Assembly (NCBI RefSeq): GCF_001447155.2
Contig: NZ_CP014754.1
Coordinates: 2,790,001 to 2,854,000 of the forward strand
Length of the DNA stretch: 64,000 nucleotides
Reading direction: 5' to 3'
DNA from: Marinobacter sp. LQ44
GTDB lineage: Bacteria; Pseudomonadota; Gammaproteobacteria; Pseudomonadales; Oleiphilaceae
The position numbers were made by a program, and so were the translations under genes. The notes beneath the pieces are model-generated. The model had not been told where the DNA came from and made no database searches. It worked only from the letters and a program-made list of their open reading frames with translations. Below, piece after piece: positions 29,353 through 38,300 of this stretch; position 1 is the first letter of the stretch; every line of letters starts with the position of its first letter.

Positions 29353-29664
29353 TCAGAAACGGTGGGGTTCCAGTTCCATGTGCTCAATCTGTCGGCCGAG
29401 CATGATGATGCGCCCGGTATAGCGTTCTTCGCCAGTGGTGGTGAAATCAAACAGGAAGCGGCGCCATACCCGGAGTTTTCCGTTGCGGTCGCGTTTGAAC
29501 CAGAGCCCGCGAAGGTAAACGGCATCATCCAGTAACAGCACGTCCATGGTTTTACAGTAACGGTGTGCGGCCTGTAGCACGAAGTCTTTGATGTCCTTGG
29601 CTTTCCACCAATACCAGATGGCAAAACCGGCGACAAACAGCCAGAAAAGATTTCCGAGGGTCAA
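29353..29664 (-). CDS. DUF3301 family membrane-anchored small protein
   Basis: 103 residues. One N-terminal membrane helix (LGNLFWLFVAGFAIWYWWKA), then a compact basic domain with CKTMDVLLLDDAVYLRGLWF and RRFLFDFTTTGEERYTGRIIMLG, matching DUF3301. Function unknown. It appears complete, ending in LEPHRF, and directly precedes the lipase remnant on the same strand. Confidence 0.85.
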   Translation of the reverse strand: MTLGNLFWLFVAGFAIWYWWKAKDIKDFVLQAAHRYCKTMDVLLLDDAVYLRGLWFKRDRNGKLRVWRRFLFDFTTTGEERYTGRIIMLGRQIEHMELEPHRF

Positions 29665-29999
29665 GGTGCTGGCGATCCTGAGCTTTTGTGGGTTGGGCTG
29701 GTTTCACCAGCCGACAGATCGCCAGACTACCCTATTGCGCCGCCTCGGGAAATTACTGTTCGTCGGTAACCGGTTCGTTTCTGCGCATGGGTCGCTCCTG
29801 GATCTTTTTATCGAACTCGCTGGAACACAATCGACCTGTCGCCGTGTGCGGGGTATCCCAACATTGCAAATCGCCAAATACGAGTCACATTTTTCTACTC
29901 CTTTGGTCAAAGGCTGGTTTCTTTTGCAGGATATGGATAGGTTTACGACAGTTTGTCCCTATGCTGGAAACAAACGTGTTTGGTTTCGGCGGGCCCGGT
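29665..29999. other. 335-bp gap without a recognised gene
   Basis: It contains a short inverted repeat (GGCTGGTTTCACCAGCC, about 29696-29712) and AT-rich stretches near 29870-29900 that could hold promoters for the minus-strand DUF3301 gene or the plus-strand PAS gene. Frames through it do not resemble proteins. Confidence 0.5.
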
Positions 30000-31530
30000 A
30001 TGGATGGGGGGCAGACAATGCAGGTGTTGAAAGAACAAGACTTCAAGGCCCTGGTGGACAACCACCCGAGGGCCATCATGCTGTCAACAGCCGATGCCCG
30101 GATTGCCTACGTCAACCTTATGTTCCAGGCGGTGACCGGCTATCTGCCAGAAGAAGTCGTGGGGCAGAAGCCATCGGTGCTGAGCTCCGGGCTGCATTCG
30201 CACGAGTTCTATCAGACCATTTGGCGCAGCCTGAACCAGACCGGATGCTGGGAGGGACTGATCTGGAACCGGCGCAAAAATGGCGAGAACTATCCGCAGT
30301 GGCTCAATATCTACCCGGTAGACTACCGGACAACGCAAGGCAGGCAACGGCTGTTTCGCCGTAGTCTACATCGATCTGGATTTCTTCAAAGCAGTCAATG
30401 ATCTGCATGGCCATGACTGTGGCGATCGAGTGCTTCAGCAGGCGGCGGCCTGTGTGAAGAGTGTGCTTCGAGATGGGGATGTCGTTGCTCGGCTATCCGG
30501 GGACGAATTTGCAGCCATTGTCGAGCTGGAGGATGAGTCTGAGTTACCCGTGGTTTGCCAGCGCATGAGCGGGATATTCCAGGCGCCAATGCTGGTGGAG
30601 CACCGGGAGCATTTCCTGTCGGCCTCTGTGGGGGCTGCGGTGTTTCCAAAGCATGGGGAAACGGCTTCGGCCCTGCTGCAAAATGCTGACCGTGCAATGC
30701 ACGCGGCCAAGCTCTCAGGCCGCGCCTGTTATCGAATCTACAGCGCCGTGGACGGTGAGGAGGGGCAGTTCCATCAGCGCTTGTCTGAAGCATTGATTGC
30801 TTCGCTCAAAGTGGCTCCGGAGGAGTTTTCCGTGGTGTACCAGCCCCAGTACGACCTGGCAAGTGGCTCCATGGTAGGGCTGGAGGCCCTGTTGCGTTGG
30901 CACCACCCTGAACTCGGGGCAGTATCGCCGGCGGATTTTGTCCCGGTGGCAGAGCAGCGTGGCCACATACATGAGCTTACTGAGCAACTCGTACGGCACA
31001 TCATGGCGGACCTTCAGCGATGTGAAGTCGGTTGGGGCAGTGGGTGTCGGCTAGCGATTAATATTTCCGCCCGGCAGATTTCGGACGGGCGGCTGGAGCC
31101 GATGCTGGAGCCGCTGTTCTCAAGCCTGGAGGCCCGGGGGTGGTGCCCGGAAATCGAGATTACCGAAACCAACCTGATGAATCTGTCGCGCCGCTGCCTC
31201 GCCAAGCTCCAGTCGTTTGTGGACCGGGGCATCATGGTTGCCATCGATGACTTTGGTACCGGCTATTCATCATTGGCCTACTTGCATGCCTTGCCGGTCA
31301 AGGTTCTGAAGATCGACCGTCAATTTGTCCATCGTCTCGGGCCGGATGGTCGCGACTCGCGCATCGTGTCAGCCATTCTGGCCATAGCCGAGGCGCTGGA
31401 CCTGGAGGTCGTTGCCGAAGGTATTGAAACGGAAGAGCAGCGCCGCAGGCTGCGGGAACTGAACTGCCATCGTGGTCAAGGCTTTCTGTTGGCAAGGCCG
31501 ACGCCACTGGCCGACCTGTCATTGGCCTGA
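30000..31530 (+). pseudogene. PAS-GGDEF-EAL cyclic-di-GMP protein with internal deletion and frame change
   Basis: The first frame (from about 30000) has a PAS domain (FKALVDNHPRAIMLSTADARIAYVN, VVGQKPSVLSSG, YPQWLNIYPV) and then runs out at 30401. The second frame is open from 30322 and gives GNGCFAVVYIDLDFFKAVND, RLSGDEFAAIVE (GGDEF site as SGDEF) and a full EAL domain (GLEALLRWHHP, NLMNLSRR, AIDDFGTGYSSLAYLH, VAEGIETEEQ). The segment between PAS and GGDEF, including the usual DxLTGLPNR helix, is missing, so a deletion with frameshift lies at about 30310-30345. The EAL part keeps its catalytic residues and could be expressed from an internal start. Confidence 0.85.
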
Positions 31531-31589
31531 CTGTCTCTGCAATTTTGACAACTATCAATAAAAACATAACTTTTGTTCAGCTTTTGCGC

Positions 31590-31988
31590 ATTTTGCAAGA
31601 TTTGGCTAGGGGGCTGCACTGCAGCTACGCCTGTATCCCGCTAGGGCTTATCATGTGGGTCTTGGCACTCATGGGGCTGATGCGCACCGAGCTTGCCGTG
31701 CACGCCCTGACCATTGGTGGCATGGGCACCATGATGCTGGCAATGATGGCCAGGGTTTCGCTAGGTCATACTGGCCGCCCCATACGCACTTTGCCCGGTA
31801 TTGGTGTGGCGCTGGGCTTAATGCTAATAGCCGCCTTGGTGCGTTCACCCGTACTAGCATTTTTCCCTCAAATTACCCACTGGACCTACACGCTGAGCAT
31901 CATTTTCTGGTGCATGGCCTACACCATATTTCTAATGCACTACACATGGCCACTGATGCAGGCGCGCGTCGACGGGCAGGATGGCTGA
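31590..31988 (+). pseudogene. NnrS family heme-copper membrane protein, C-terminal fragment
   Basis: About 130 residues: CSYACIPLGLIMWVLALMGL, HALTIGGMGTMMLAMMARVSLGHTGRP and a normal C-terminus. NnrS is a roughly 400-residue, 12-helix protein tied to nitric-oxide stress and denitrification. Two-thirds of the N-terminus is missing; the upstream frame to 31545 is AT-rich and not family-like. With the narI fragment at 45.7 kb, this brackets the C-P lyase island. Confidence 0.8.
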
Positions 31989-31992
31989 CGTA

Positions 31993-32241
31993 TTAACGAT
32001 CGACGAGGGTGACCCGCGCACCGCCAAAGGCAAGGCTGCGTGGGTTTGCCACAGGGCGGTTGTTGGTGAGGTGCGTGATGCCTACCCCGCAACGGCCCAC
32101 CATCCAGATCAGGCAGGCAGTGAAATAGAGGTAACCCAATGCCCAGGGGGCCATTGCCGGTAACCCAATCCACCCCAGTAAGTGCCAAATAGCCGTGAAC
32201 GCTACCCCGCTAAGTAAGCCGCTGCCCATCGCCATGCCGCC
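31993..32241 (-). pseudogene. C-terminal fragment of an unidentified membrane protein
   Basis: About 82 residues with two membrane helices (GSGLLSGVAFTAIWHLLGWI; WALGYLYFTACLIWMVG) and a polar tail ending VTLVDR. It has no start of its own: it is joined in frame to an ISL3 transposase fragment after the tract RRRWHEW, giving a chimeric 148-codon frame (31993-32439). I do not recognise the family. It is convergent with nnrS, 4 bp apart. Confidence 0.55.
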
Positions 32242-32803
32242 CCACTCGTGCCAGCGGCGGCGGGCGGTCTTCTCGTCGTCGGCAAACCATAGCGTCTTGA
32301 GCAGGTACACCGTGGCCAGTGGCGCATTGGCCGCCAGCAACGCTTCCAGCTTCACCACCTGCTCGGGCTCGAGGTTGCCCTCATTGACCACATGGAAACG
32401 ATCGTAGACCACCTCGGCGCTGGGGCGCTGAGCCTTCACCTCCAGATCGACTCGAAGAACGGACGAATCGCCTCGCGGGAGCGCCCTTCTCCGATCCAGA
32501 TCGCCTGTTGGGTGTCGGCGCAGGCAACCACGGTGGCGTAGCGCTGCCCCTTGTGCGGGCGAACTCGTCCATCATCAGGTGTCGCAACCGTGTCGGATCC
32601 GGGGCTGGCAGATCGCGCTGCAGACGCCGCTTGTCGATGGTCTTGACGGTATGCCAGTGCAGGCCGACCAGGTCCGCAACATGGCGAATCGGCAGCAACG
32701 TCACCAGGCGTTCCACCCACTGGCGCAAGGTGGTGGTGACCGGAGAACGCCCCGGTAACCAGTCGATGCGCTCTCGTGTGGGGCCACAGGCCGGACAGGC
32801 GCG
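32242..32803 (-). pseudogene. ISL3-family transposase remnant
   Basis: Fragments in three successive frames: a zinc-finger region (ACPACGPTRERIDW) with LLPIRHVADLVGLHWHTVK and RLRHLMMDEFA; then KGQRYATVVACADTQQAIWIGEGRSREAIRPFFE; then KAQRPSAEVVYDRFHVV and EPEQVVKLEALLAANAPL. Blocks expected between these in ISL3 transposases are missing, as are the N- and C-termini. It cannot be active. It marks the left edge of the C-P lyase island. Confidence 0.82.
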
Positions 32804-32829
32804 CTATGCGGTCTATGTGGTCGATGGCC

Positions 32830-34956
32830 TCAGTAGTCCATCTGTAGCTTGACCAGCGCGGTGCGACCCGGCTCGACCAGCGGGTTGCCGATCAGGTCGT
32901 TGGAGTAGGCCAGGTCTTCAGCCCCGGTCGGGTTGCGTCCGACCCGATCAAACAGGTTTTCCACGCCTACGCTGATCTTCCATTGCTTCCACTGCGCACC
33001 GAACAAGCGGCCCAGATGGCTGCCAGCATACAGGTCGACCATGGCATAGCTGGCGGTTTCGCGCTCCTGACTGTCGTCGATACGGGTTCTGCCCCGATAG
33101 CCGCGCACCTTGCCCTCGGTGTACCAGTGGTCGGCCTGGTAGCGCAGGGTCAGTTGACCGCTGAGCGGCGCGATGCCAGCCAGCGGCTTGTCTTCGCTGT
33201 TATTGGTGCCGCGGGTGGCCGCCAGCGAATAGCGCATGCTCCAGGGACCGGTCAGTTGGGTCTCGCCATCCAGTTCGATTCCCTCGATGGTTGCCTTGCT
33301 GATGTTCTGCTGTTGCCTTATGTCGCTGCTGACCGGGACGAGGGCGATCAGGTCGTCGTAGCGGCTCTGGTAAGCGGTCAGGCTGGCATGGCTCTGTTTG
33401 CCATACCAACGCACACCTAACTCGGCTGTGAGATTGGTTTCAGGCTCCAGATTCGGCGCGGGAATGGTGGTGATGGTGGAGGAGACACTGGTTCGCGCCA
33501 TCTGCTGGCCCGAGGGCGAACGGAAGCCGCGACTCAGATTGCCCACCAGATCCCAGTCGGGCGTCAGTCGGTAAATCCCGCCGAAGCTGCCAGTAAGCGC
33601 GCTGTGGCGATTGTTGGTGTTGCCCTGGTAGGCCTGGGTGACGACTTCACTTTCGCCAGCGATGGCGCTGCCGATCTTGACCTCAACCACGTCGCCACGC
33701 AGGGCTCCGGTCAGCGACCAGCGCTCGTTGAGGTACCAGTCGCCGTTGATGAACAGGCCGAAATTGGTCTGTTCGGTATCCCGCTCCAAGGTATTCCAGC
33801 CTCTCTCGGCCAGCGGTGTGCCGTCCTTGTTGTAGCGCCGCCGTCTGTTCTCGCGCCCATCGGCCACCTCGTTGAAGAAATCGCCGCCAAAGCTCAGCTG
33901 ATGGTTCCCGACCTGCCGGGTGGCGGTCAGGTGGCCACCGAATACTGTCGGAGAATGATTCTTCTGGTGAGTCGCCACATCGAACTCGGAATTTCTCCGG
34001 TTGACCTGATAGCTGTCGGTGGTGATGTGTCGGACGTAGAGGCTGGCATCGAGCGAGTCGGCCCAGTCGCTGAAGGCCTGGCTGTTGTAGTTCAGGCGCA
34101 GGTAGCGTTCGACCAGAGGATCTTCGCGGACTTCCAACAGGTCAGGCCCTGGAGCGGCCCCCTGGCCGCCGGCACGACCGGAAGTGACGTTTTGATAGCG
34201 TCCGGACAGTTCCCAGCGCGCCGTATCGCTGGTGCGATAGCCGATATTGAAGTCCAGCCCCCGGCTGTCGTAGTCGCTGTTGTCCACCTTGCCGAGGGGG
34301 CTGTCGTAGTCGTTGGCGGTACGCTGGTTGACGCCGACCAGCACGTCGAAGCCATTGCCGCCGCCGACCAGCTCGCCGCGCAGGCCGTACATGTCGCCAT
34401 TGCTCGACCACTCGGCCGCCCGTAGCCTGGGCGCCAGCGAGAAGTCCTGGCCTTTTTCGACATTGGCGCGGCGGGTGATGATGTTGACCACACCGCTCAT
34501 CGCATCGGAGCCATACAGTGCCGACGCCGGGCCGCGAATGATCTCGATCCGCTCGATGGCGTTAGGGTCGAGCAGGTTGAATTCGAGGGTTCTGCGACCA
34601 CGGTGGCGGTCGCCGTCGATGGCCAGAACCGTGCGGCCGCTTCTGCTGTTCTGGCCGCGCATGACCAACTGCCCGCCCAGACCGCCGCTGCGCGCGTACT
34701 CGATGCCGGGCACTTCATCGAACAGGCGCTGGATACCGCCGGCATTCAGATACTCGCGGACCTGCTGCGGGCCGATGACCGTGATGGTGCGTGGAGAGTC
34801 CTCGATACTGACTGCCGAGCGACTGGCAGTAACGGCCACCGCCGGCAGTTCAACAGCCTGATTCTGTGCCGCGATGGCAATAACCGGGGCGGCCAGCAGC
34901 AACAGGCCACTGAACGAGGGAGCCAGTAACAGACGGGCGTATGGTGTGGTGGGCAC
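32830..34956 (-). CDS. TonB-dependent receptor of the C-P lyase island
   Basis: 708 residues, full length. Signal peptide, a plug domain (about 40-170) with VTASRSAVSIEDSPRTITVI (TonB-box region), RGQNSRSGRTVLAIDGDR and IEIIRGPASALYGSDAMSGVVNIITR, then a 22-strand-type barrel ending LVKLQMDY. It transports a chelate or other bulky ligand across the outer membrane using TonB. It lies 118 bp downstream of phnL, and that gap holds a Fur-like sequence, so it may also be transcribed separately. The ligand is unknown; context suggests a phosphonate or its metal complex. Confidence 0.93.
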   Translation of the reverse strand: MPTTPYARLLLAPSFSGLLLLAAPVIAIAAQNQAVELPAVAVTASRSAVSIEDSPRTITVIGPQQVREYLNAGGIQRLFDEVPGIEYARSGGLGGQLVMRGQNSRSGRTVLAIDGDRHRGRRTLEFNLLDPNAIERIEIIRGPASALYGSDAMSGVVNIITRRANVEKGQDFSLAPRLRAAEWSSNGDMYGLRGELVGGGNGFDVLVGVNQRTANDYDSPLGKVDNSDYDSRGLDFNIGYRTSDTARWELSGRYQNVTSGRAGGQGAAPGPDLLEVREDPLVERYLRLNYNSQAFSDWADSLDASLYVRHITTDSYQVNRRNSEFDVATHQKNHSPTVFGGHLTATRQVGNHQLSFGGDFFNEVADGRENRRRRYNKDGTPLAERGWNTLERDTEQTNFGLFINGDWYLNERWSLTGALRGDVVEVKIGSAIAGESEVVTQAYQGNTNNRHSALTGSFGGIYRLTPDWDLVGNLSRGFRSPSGQQMARTSVSSTITTIPAPNLEPETNLTAELGVRWYGKQSHASLTAYQSRYDDLIALVPVSSDIRQQQNISKATIEGIELDGETQLTGPWSMRYSLAATRGTNNSEDKPLAGIAPLSGQLTLRYQADHWYTEGKVRGYRGRTRIDDSQERETASYAMVDLYAGSHLGRLFGAQWKQWKISVGVENLFDRVGRNPTGAEDLAYSNDLIGNPLVEPGRTALVKLQMDY

Positions 34957-34982
34957 TTGAAATCCTCCTTTATGCTATTGAT

Positions 34983-35001
34983 GCAAAAAATAATTCTTAT
35001 G
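34983..35001 (-). promoter_or_regulatory. Fur-like box before the TonB receptor
   Basis: By hand count 11 of 19 positions agree with the E. coli Fur consensus when read on the minus strand (CATAAGAATTATTTTTTGC). It lies 27-45 bp before the receptor start codon, where it would overlap a promoter. Confidence 0.4.
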
Positions 35002-35073
35002 AGACGTATTTCTTTTTGATTGAACAGTGCTGCAACGAGGTCTGGCTGATTACAGAATCATGTGTATGGCCGC

Positions 35074-35691
35074 CTAGTCAGGCAGACCGATTTTCTGATC
35101 GGCCCAGCAGCTCGGCGCATGGCTGGTGTAGATCACCAGCCGCTGGCTACCTCTGGCCTGCTTGAGCAATTCCACAACGCGCTCGTAGCGCTCCCGATCC
35201 AGCCCGGTGCAGGGCTCGTCCAGCAGCAGAATCGGTGTCGGCGAGCAAAAGGCGCGCAGCAGTGCGAAGCGCTGCAGCTCGCCGCCAGACAGGTCGGATG
35301 AGCAGCGCTGCAGCAGACCGGACGCCAGATCGAGTTGCTCAAGCCCCGCCTGTAGTTGCCTAGCAGAGCAAGCGCAAAGCCAGTCGCGCATCCTGATGCG
35401 CGGCAGCACGGTGGGACGCTGCTCCACATAGGTCATCAGGCGTGGGCGGACAAACGCCAGCCGGGCGGCTGGCATGCCGGCCAGATCCAGCGTGGTGCCG
35501 TCTATCTCTACTCTCAGTTGGCCGCCGCCCATGCTGCGGCTGCCCCAGATACGCGAGAGCAACGTGGATTTACCCGCCCCGGATGCCCCCCAGATATGGA
35601 CGATCTGGCCGGAACCGGCTACCAGGTGGGTGGCCGGGCCTTTGAGCATGTCGCTGTAAACACTAAGTTGCACGGTGGGCCGGTTCATCAC
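35074..35691 (-). CDS. phnL: C-P lyase ABC-type subunit PhnL
   Basis: 205 residues. Walker A IWGASGAGKSTLL, signature SSDLSGGELQRFAL, Walker B ILLLDEPCTGLD and the switch His in YTSHAP. PhnL-typical stretches are VAYVRPR-like FVRPRLMTYVEQ and LARLLG-like helices. In E. coli, PhnK and PhnL bind the PhnGHIJ core and couple ATP to catalysis rather than to transport. It is shorter than E. coli PhnL (226). It overlaps phnK by 4 bp. Confidence 0.85.
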   Translation of the reverse strand: MMNRPTVQLSVYSDMLKGPATHLVAGSGQIVHIWGASGAGKSTLLSRIWGSRSMGGGQLRVEIDGTTLDLAGMPAARLAFVRPRLMTYVEQRPTVLPRIRMRDWLCACSARQLQAGLEQLDLASGLLQRCSSDLSGGELQRFALLRAFCSPTPILLLDEPCTGLDRERYERVVELLKQARGSQRLVIYTSHAPSCWADQKIGLPD

Positions 35692-36452
35692 AGCACCGCC
35701 TTGACCAGTGCTTGGGCAGTGGGGTGATCCGGCTCGGTCAACAGTCGGTCGATAACCGCCTCGCTGACGATCCGGCCCTGATCCATGACCAGCGCCCGGT
35801 CGGCAATCAGCCGGGCCAGGCGCAGGTCGTGGGTCACGAACAGCATCGAGGTGGCGCGCTCATGCTTGAGCTGCATCAGTATGTCGATGAGCGCGGCCTG
35901 GGCCACCGAGTCCAGCCCCGAGGTGGGCTCATCGAGAAACAGCACAGACGGGCCATGCACCATGGCGGCAGCAATCTGGATGCGCTGGCGCATGCCGCCG
36001 GAAAACTGGATGACTGGCTCATGTGCGCGCCCGGGCGCCAATCCCAGGCGCTCGATCCAGCTCCTGGCCTGTGTCAGCGCATCGCCGGCATGGTTCAGGC
36101 CTAGGTCGAATAGGCGCCGCGCGATATTGGCGGCGGCGCTCAGGTGCAGATCCAGGGCCTGGTGGGCATCCTGCGCGACATACCCGGTCGCGCGGCGGCG
36201 CAATTGCAGGACGGTATGGTGCTCACTGGCTCGTACATCCTGCCCCTGCAGTTGGAAAAGCGCGCAGGTGCTGGGTGCTTGTCGGCCCGACAGAACGTTG
36301 AGCAAGCTGGATTTGCCCGCCCCCGAAGGGCCGACAATGGCCAGCACCTCGCCGGGGTACAGGCACAGATCACAGTGCTTCAACACGCGCCGGTTACCCA
36401 GGTTCAGGCAGGCATCGCGCAGCTCCAGCACCGGTGGTGGCAGTTCAAACAC
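35688..36452 (-). CDS. phnK: C-P lyase ABC-type subunit PhnK
   Basis: 254 residues from the GTG at 36452, which overlaps the phnJ stop by 8 bp and has GGAG eight bases ahead; a start at 36545 would lie deep in phnJ. Walker A IVGPSGAGKSSLL, signature VIQFSGGMRQRIQIA, Walker B VLFLDEPTSGLD, and switch histidine in FVTHDLRLARLIADRALVMDQGRIV, which is close to PhnK. The length matches E. coli PhnK (252). It docks on the PhnJ subunits in the known complex. Confidence 0.9.
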   Translation of the reverse strand: MFELPPPVLELRDACLNLGNRRVLKHCDLCLYPGEVLAIVGPSGAGKSSLLNVLSGRQAPSTCALFQLQGQDVRASEHHTVLQLRRRATGYVAQDAHQALDLHLSAAANIARRLFDLGLNHAGDALTQARSWIERLGLAPGRAHEPVIQFSGGMRQRIQIAAAMVHGPSVLFLDEPTSGLDSVAQAALIDILMQLKHERATSMLFVTHDLRLARLIADRALVMDQGRIVSEAVIDRLLTEPDHPTAQALVKAVL

Positions 36453-37257
36453 GGGAGCGGCTCCGGCAGGCTTCTGAGTCCGAGCACACCCAGTGGGGGG
36501 CTGCGCCGGTCCCGATGTTGTCGAGGTAGTGCTCGGTGCTGCCACAGATCAGGCAGTTGCCGGGCACCTTCGGTGGTATGCAGTCCACGTCTTCGAATGC
36601 CAGGCTTTGCACCGGGCAGTAGGCGGGCAGGGCGTAAACTCGGCGTTCGCGGGCCGCGCCGAAAATCTGCGGAGCGGGCATCAGGTGCAGGCGGGCGTTG
36701 TCCATGGCCGGTACCGGCGAGGGCGACATGAGCGCGCCGCCTGCGACGACCACCGGATGGTCATAGCCCAAGCTGGCCTCGCCATGGCGCGACCACATCT
36801 CGAACAGCGCGGTGCGTACCAGCCCGTAGTCGTGGTGAGCGTGGCGCAGGCGCGCCTCGCGAGCGCTGTCGATAAAGCCGCGCAGTGGGTCGGGGCGCGG
36901 CACCTGATAAATCAACACCTGGCCTTCGCACAGCGGCATTTCGGGCACCCGCTGGCGTGTTTGGATCAGGCTGGCGGTCGCCGTTTCTCGGGTGGTTTCA
37001 ATACCGGCGGTCCTGGCGAAGAAGTCGCGGATGTTAAGGGCATTGACGGTCTCGTCCGAGCCGTGGTCGGCCACCTTCAGGCGGTCGCCCGGATGCAGCA
37101 GCGCAGCGGTGATGGCCATGCCGCCGACACCCCAGCCATAGGCTATCGGCAGCTCCGGTGCGCTGAAGGGAATTTGCCGGCCCGGCAGGCACAGTGCCTT
37201 GAGGATCTTGCGACGGATTTCGCGCTTGGAGGGCTGGTCGAGATAGGCGTAGTTCAT
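36445..37257 (-). CDS. phnJ: Carbon-phosphorus lyase catalytic subunit PhnJ
   Basis: 270 residues. It cleaves the C-P bond of ribose 1-methylphosphonate 5-phosphate by radical SAM chemistry. Alignment by eye to E. coli PhnJ is strong: NYAYLDQPSKREIRRKILKA, LPGRQIPF (keeping the glycine that bears a radical), YGWGVGGMAITAAL, MSPSPVPAMDNARLHLMPA. The cysteines NCLICGSTEHYLD and WVCSDSEACR, which carry the 4Fe-4S cluster and the reactive thiol, are all kept. It should be catalytically competent. Confidence 0.95.
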   Translation of the reverse strand: MNYAYLDQPSKREIRRKILKALCLPGRQIPFSAPELPIAYGWGVGGMAITAALLHPGDRLKVADHGSDETVNALNIRDFFARTAGIETTRETATASLIQTRQRVPEMPLCEGQVLIYQVPRPDPLRGFIDSAREARLRHAHHDYGLVRTALFEMWSRHGEASLGYDHPVVVAGGALMSPSPVPAMDNARLHLMPAPQIFGAARERRVYALPAYCPVQSLAFEDVDCIPPKVPGNCLICGSTEHYLDNIGTGAAPHWVCSDSEACRSRSRV

Positions 37258-38300
37258 GAGTCGCTCTGGTTCGGTTCGCGGTTCGCGCTTGCCGCTTGCT
37301 GGGCGCGTATCCTTCGCAGCCGGGCGATATCGGCATCGAAGTCCGAGTAGTGCGGCAGCTTGAGATGGCTGACATAGCCCGCCGCCGCCACACCATCGCA
37401 GTGCATCAGCACATCGGCATGGGCCTGTCCGGCCTTGATGTGCTGGTCCACCACCGCCATCGCTACCGCCTTGCGCTCATTGGCGCCGAAGGCAATGCCA
37501 AAGCCGCTTTGCAAGTGTGGCGTGTCGCCAAGATTGGGTTGCAGGCTGGTGCAGATCGTCAGCGGCAAATCACCGATGGACACGCTCAGGCCGATGTCCT
37601 CCAGCTCCACCACCACCTCCACGCTGCCCATGGCCAGCTCGGCCACATAAGGATGGGCTGCCCCAGCCTTGCGCAGGCGCTCGTAGGCCAGCCCGGTCAG
37701 ATAGCCTTCCTCGCCGCGCGCCAGGTGAGCCAGCCGCTCGCTGGGCGTGGCCTTGGCTGACAATGGGGTGCGGGTGATGTCCACAGGGTCTTGTGCGGCC
37801 TCCTGGGCAATCAGCTCGGCATGATCGTTCAGCGGAGACTCAAACGCTTGATCCGCGCCAACGACTGACGGCTCAAGCTCCGGACGAGGCTGTGTGGTTT
37901 CCAGCCTGAAATCCAGCAGCCGGTGGGTGTAGTCGTAAGTGGCCCCTAGGATCTGCCCGCCGGCCAGCTCTTTCTGGGTAGCCGAGATATACCGTTGATA
38001 GCGCAGTTGCGTCAGGTCGATCGGCGCGGCCAGACCGAAATCGGGCAGACGGGCGCGGTGCGCGCGCAACAGGAAAATCGCTTCGGCCAGATCACCCTGG
38101 GCCTGCTTGAAGGCAATGGCGGCCAGGCGCGGGTCGTAGAGCCCTCCTTCGCTCATGACCCGGTCGAGTGCCAGGCCCATCTGCGCGATGATCTGGGCAA
38201 TCTCGATATCGGCCAGCGATTCGTCGCCGCGCCGCGCCCGCTCCACGGCCAGGCGGGACGCCGCAACGGCCTGCTCGCCACCCTTGATCGGGACGTACAT
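37254..38300 (-). CDS. phnI: C-P lyase subunit PhnI (nucleosidase)
   Basis: 348 residues from the ATG at 38300 (MYVPIKGGEQAV), the conserved start; a longer frame to 38486 adds non-homologous sequence. PhnI with PhnG/H/L replaces the adenine of ATP by the phosphonate. Conserved: AEIQIAQ-like IEIAQIIAQMGLALDRVMSEGGLYDPRLAA, ALGFGLCFG-like GFGIAFGANERKAVAMAVVD, and the zinc-contacting histidines in SHLKLPHYSDF. Its ATG overlaps the phnH stop. Confidence 0.94.
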   Translation of the reverse strand: MYVPIKGGEQAVAASRLAVERARRGDESLADIEIAQIIAQMGLALDRVMSEGGLYDPRLAAIAFKQAQGDLAEAIFLLRAHRARLPDFGLAAPIDLTQLRYQRYISATQKELAGGQILGATYDYTHRLLDFRLETTQPRPELEPSVVGADQAFESPLNDHAELIAQEAAQDPVDITRTPLSAKATPSERLAHLARGEEGYLTGLAYERLRKAGAAHPYVAELAMGSVEVVVELEDIGLSVSIGDLPLTICTSLQPNLGDTPHLQSGFGIAFGANERKAVAMAVVDQHIKAGQAHADVLMHCDGVAAAGYVSHLKLPHYSDFDADIARLRRIRAQQAASANREPNQSDS

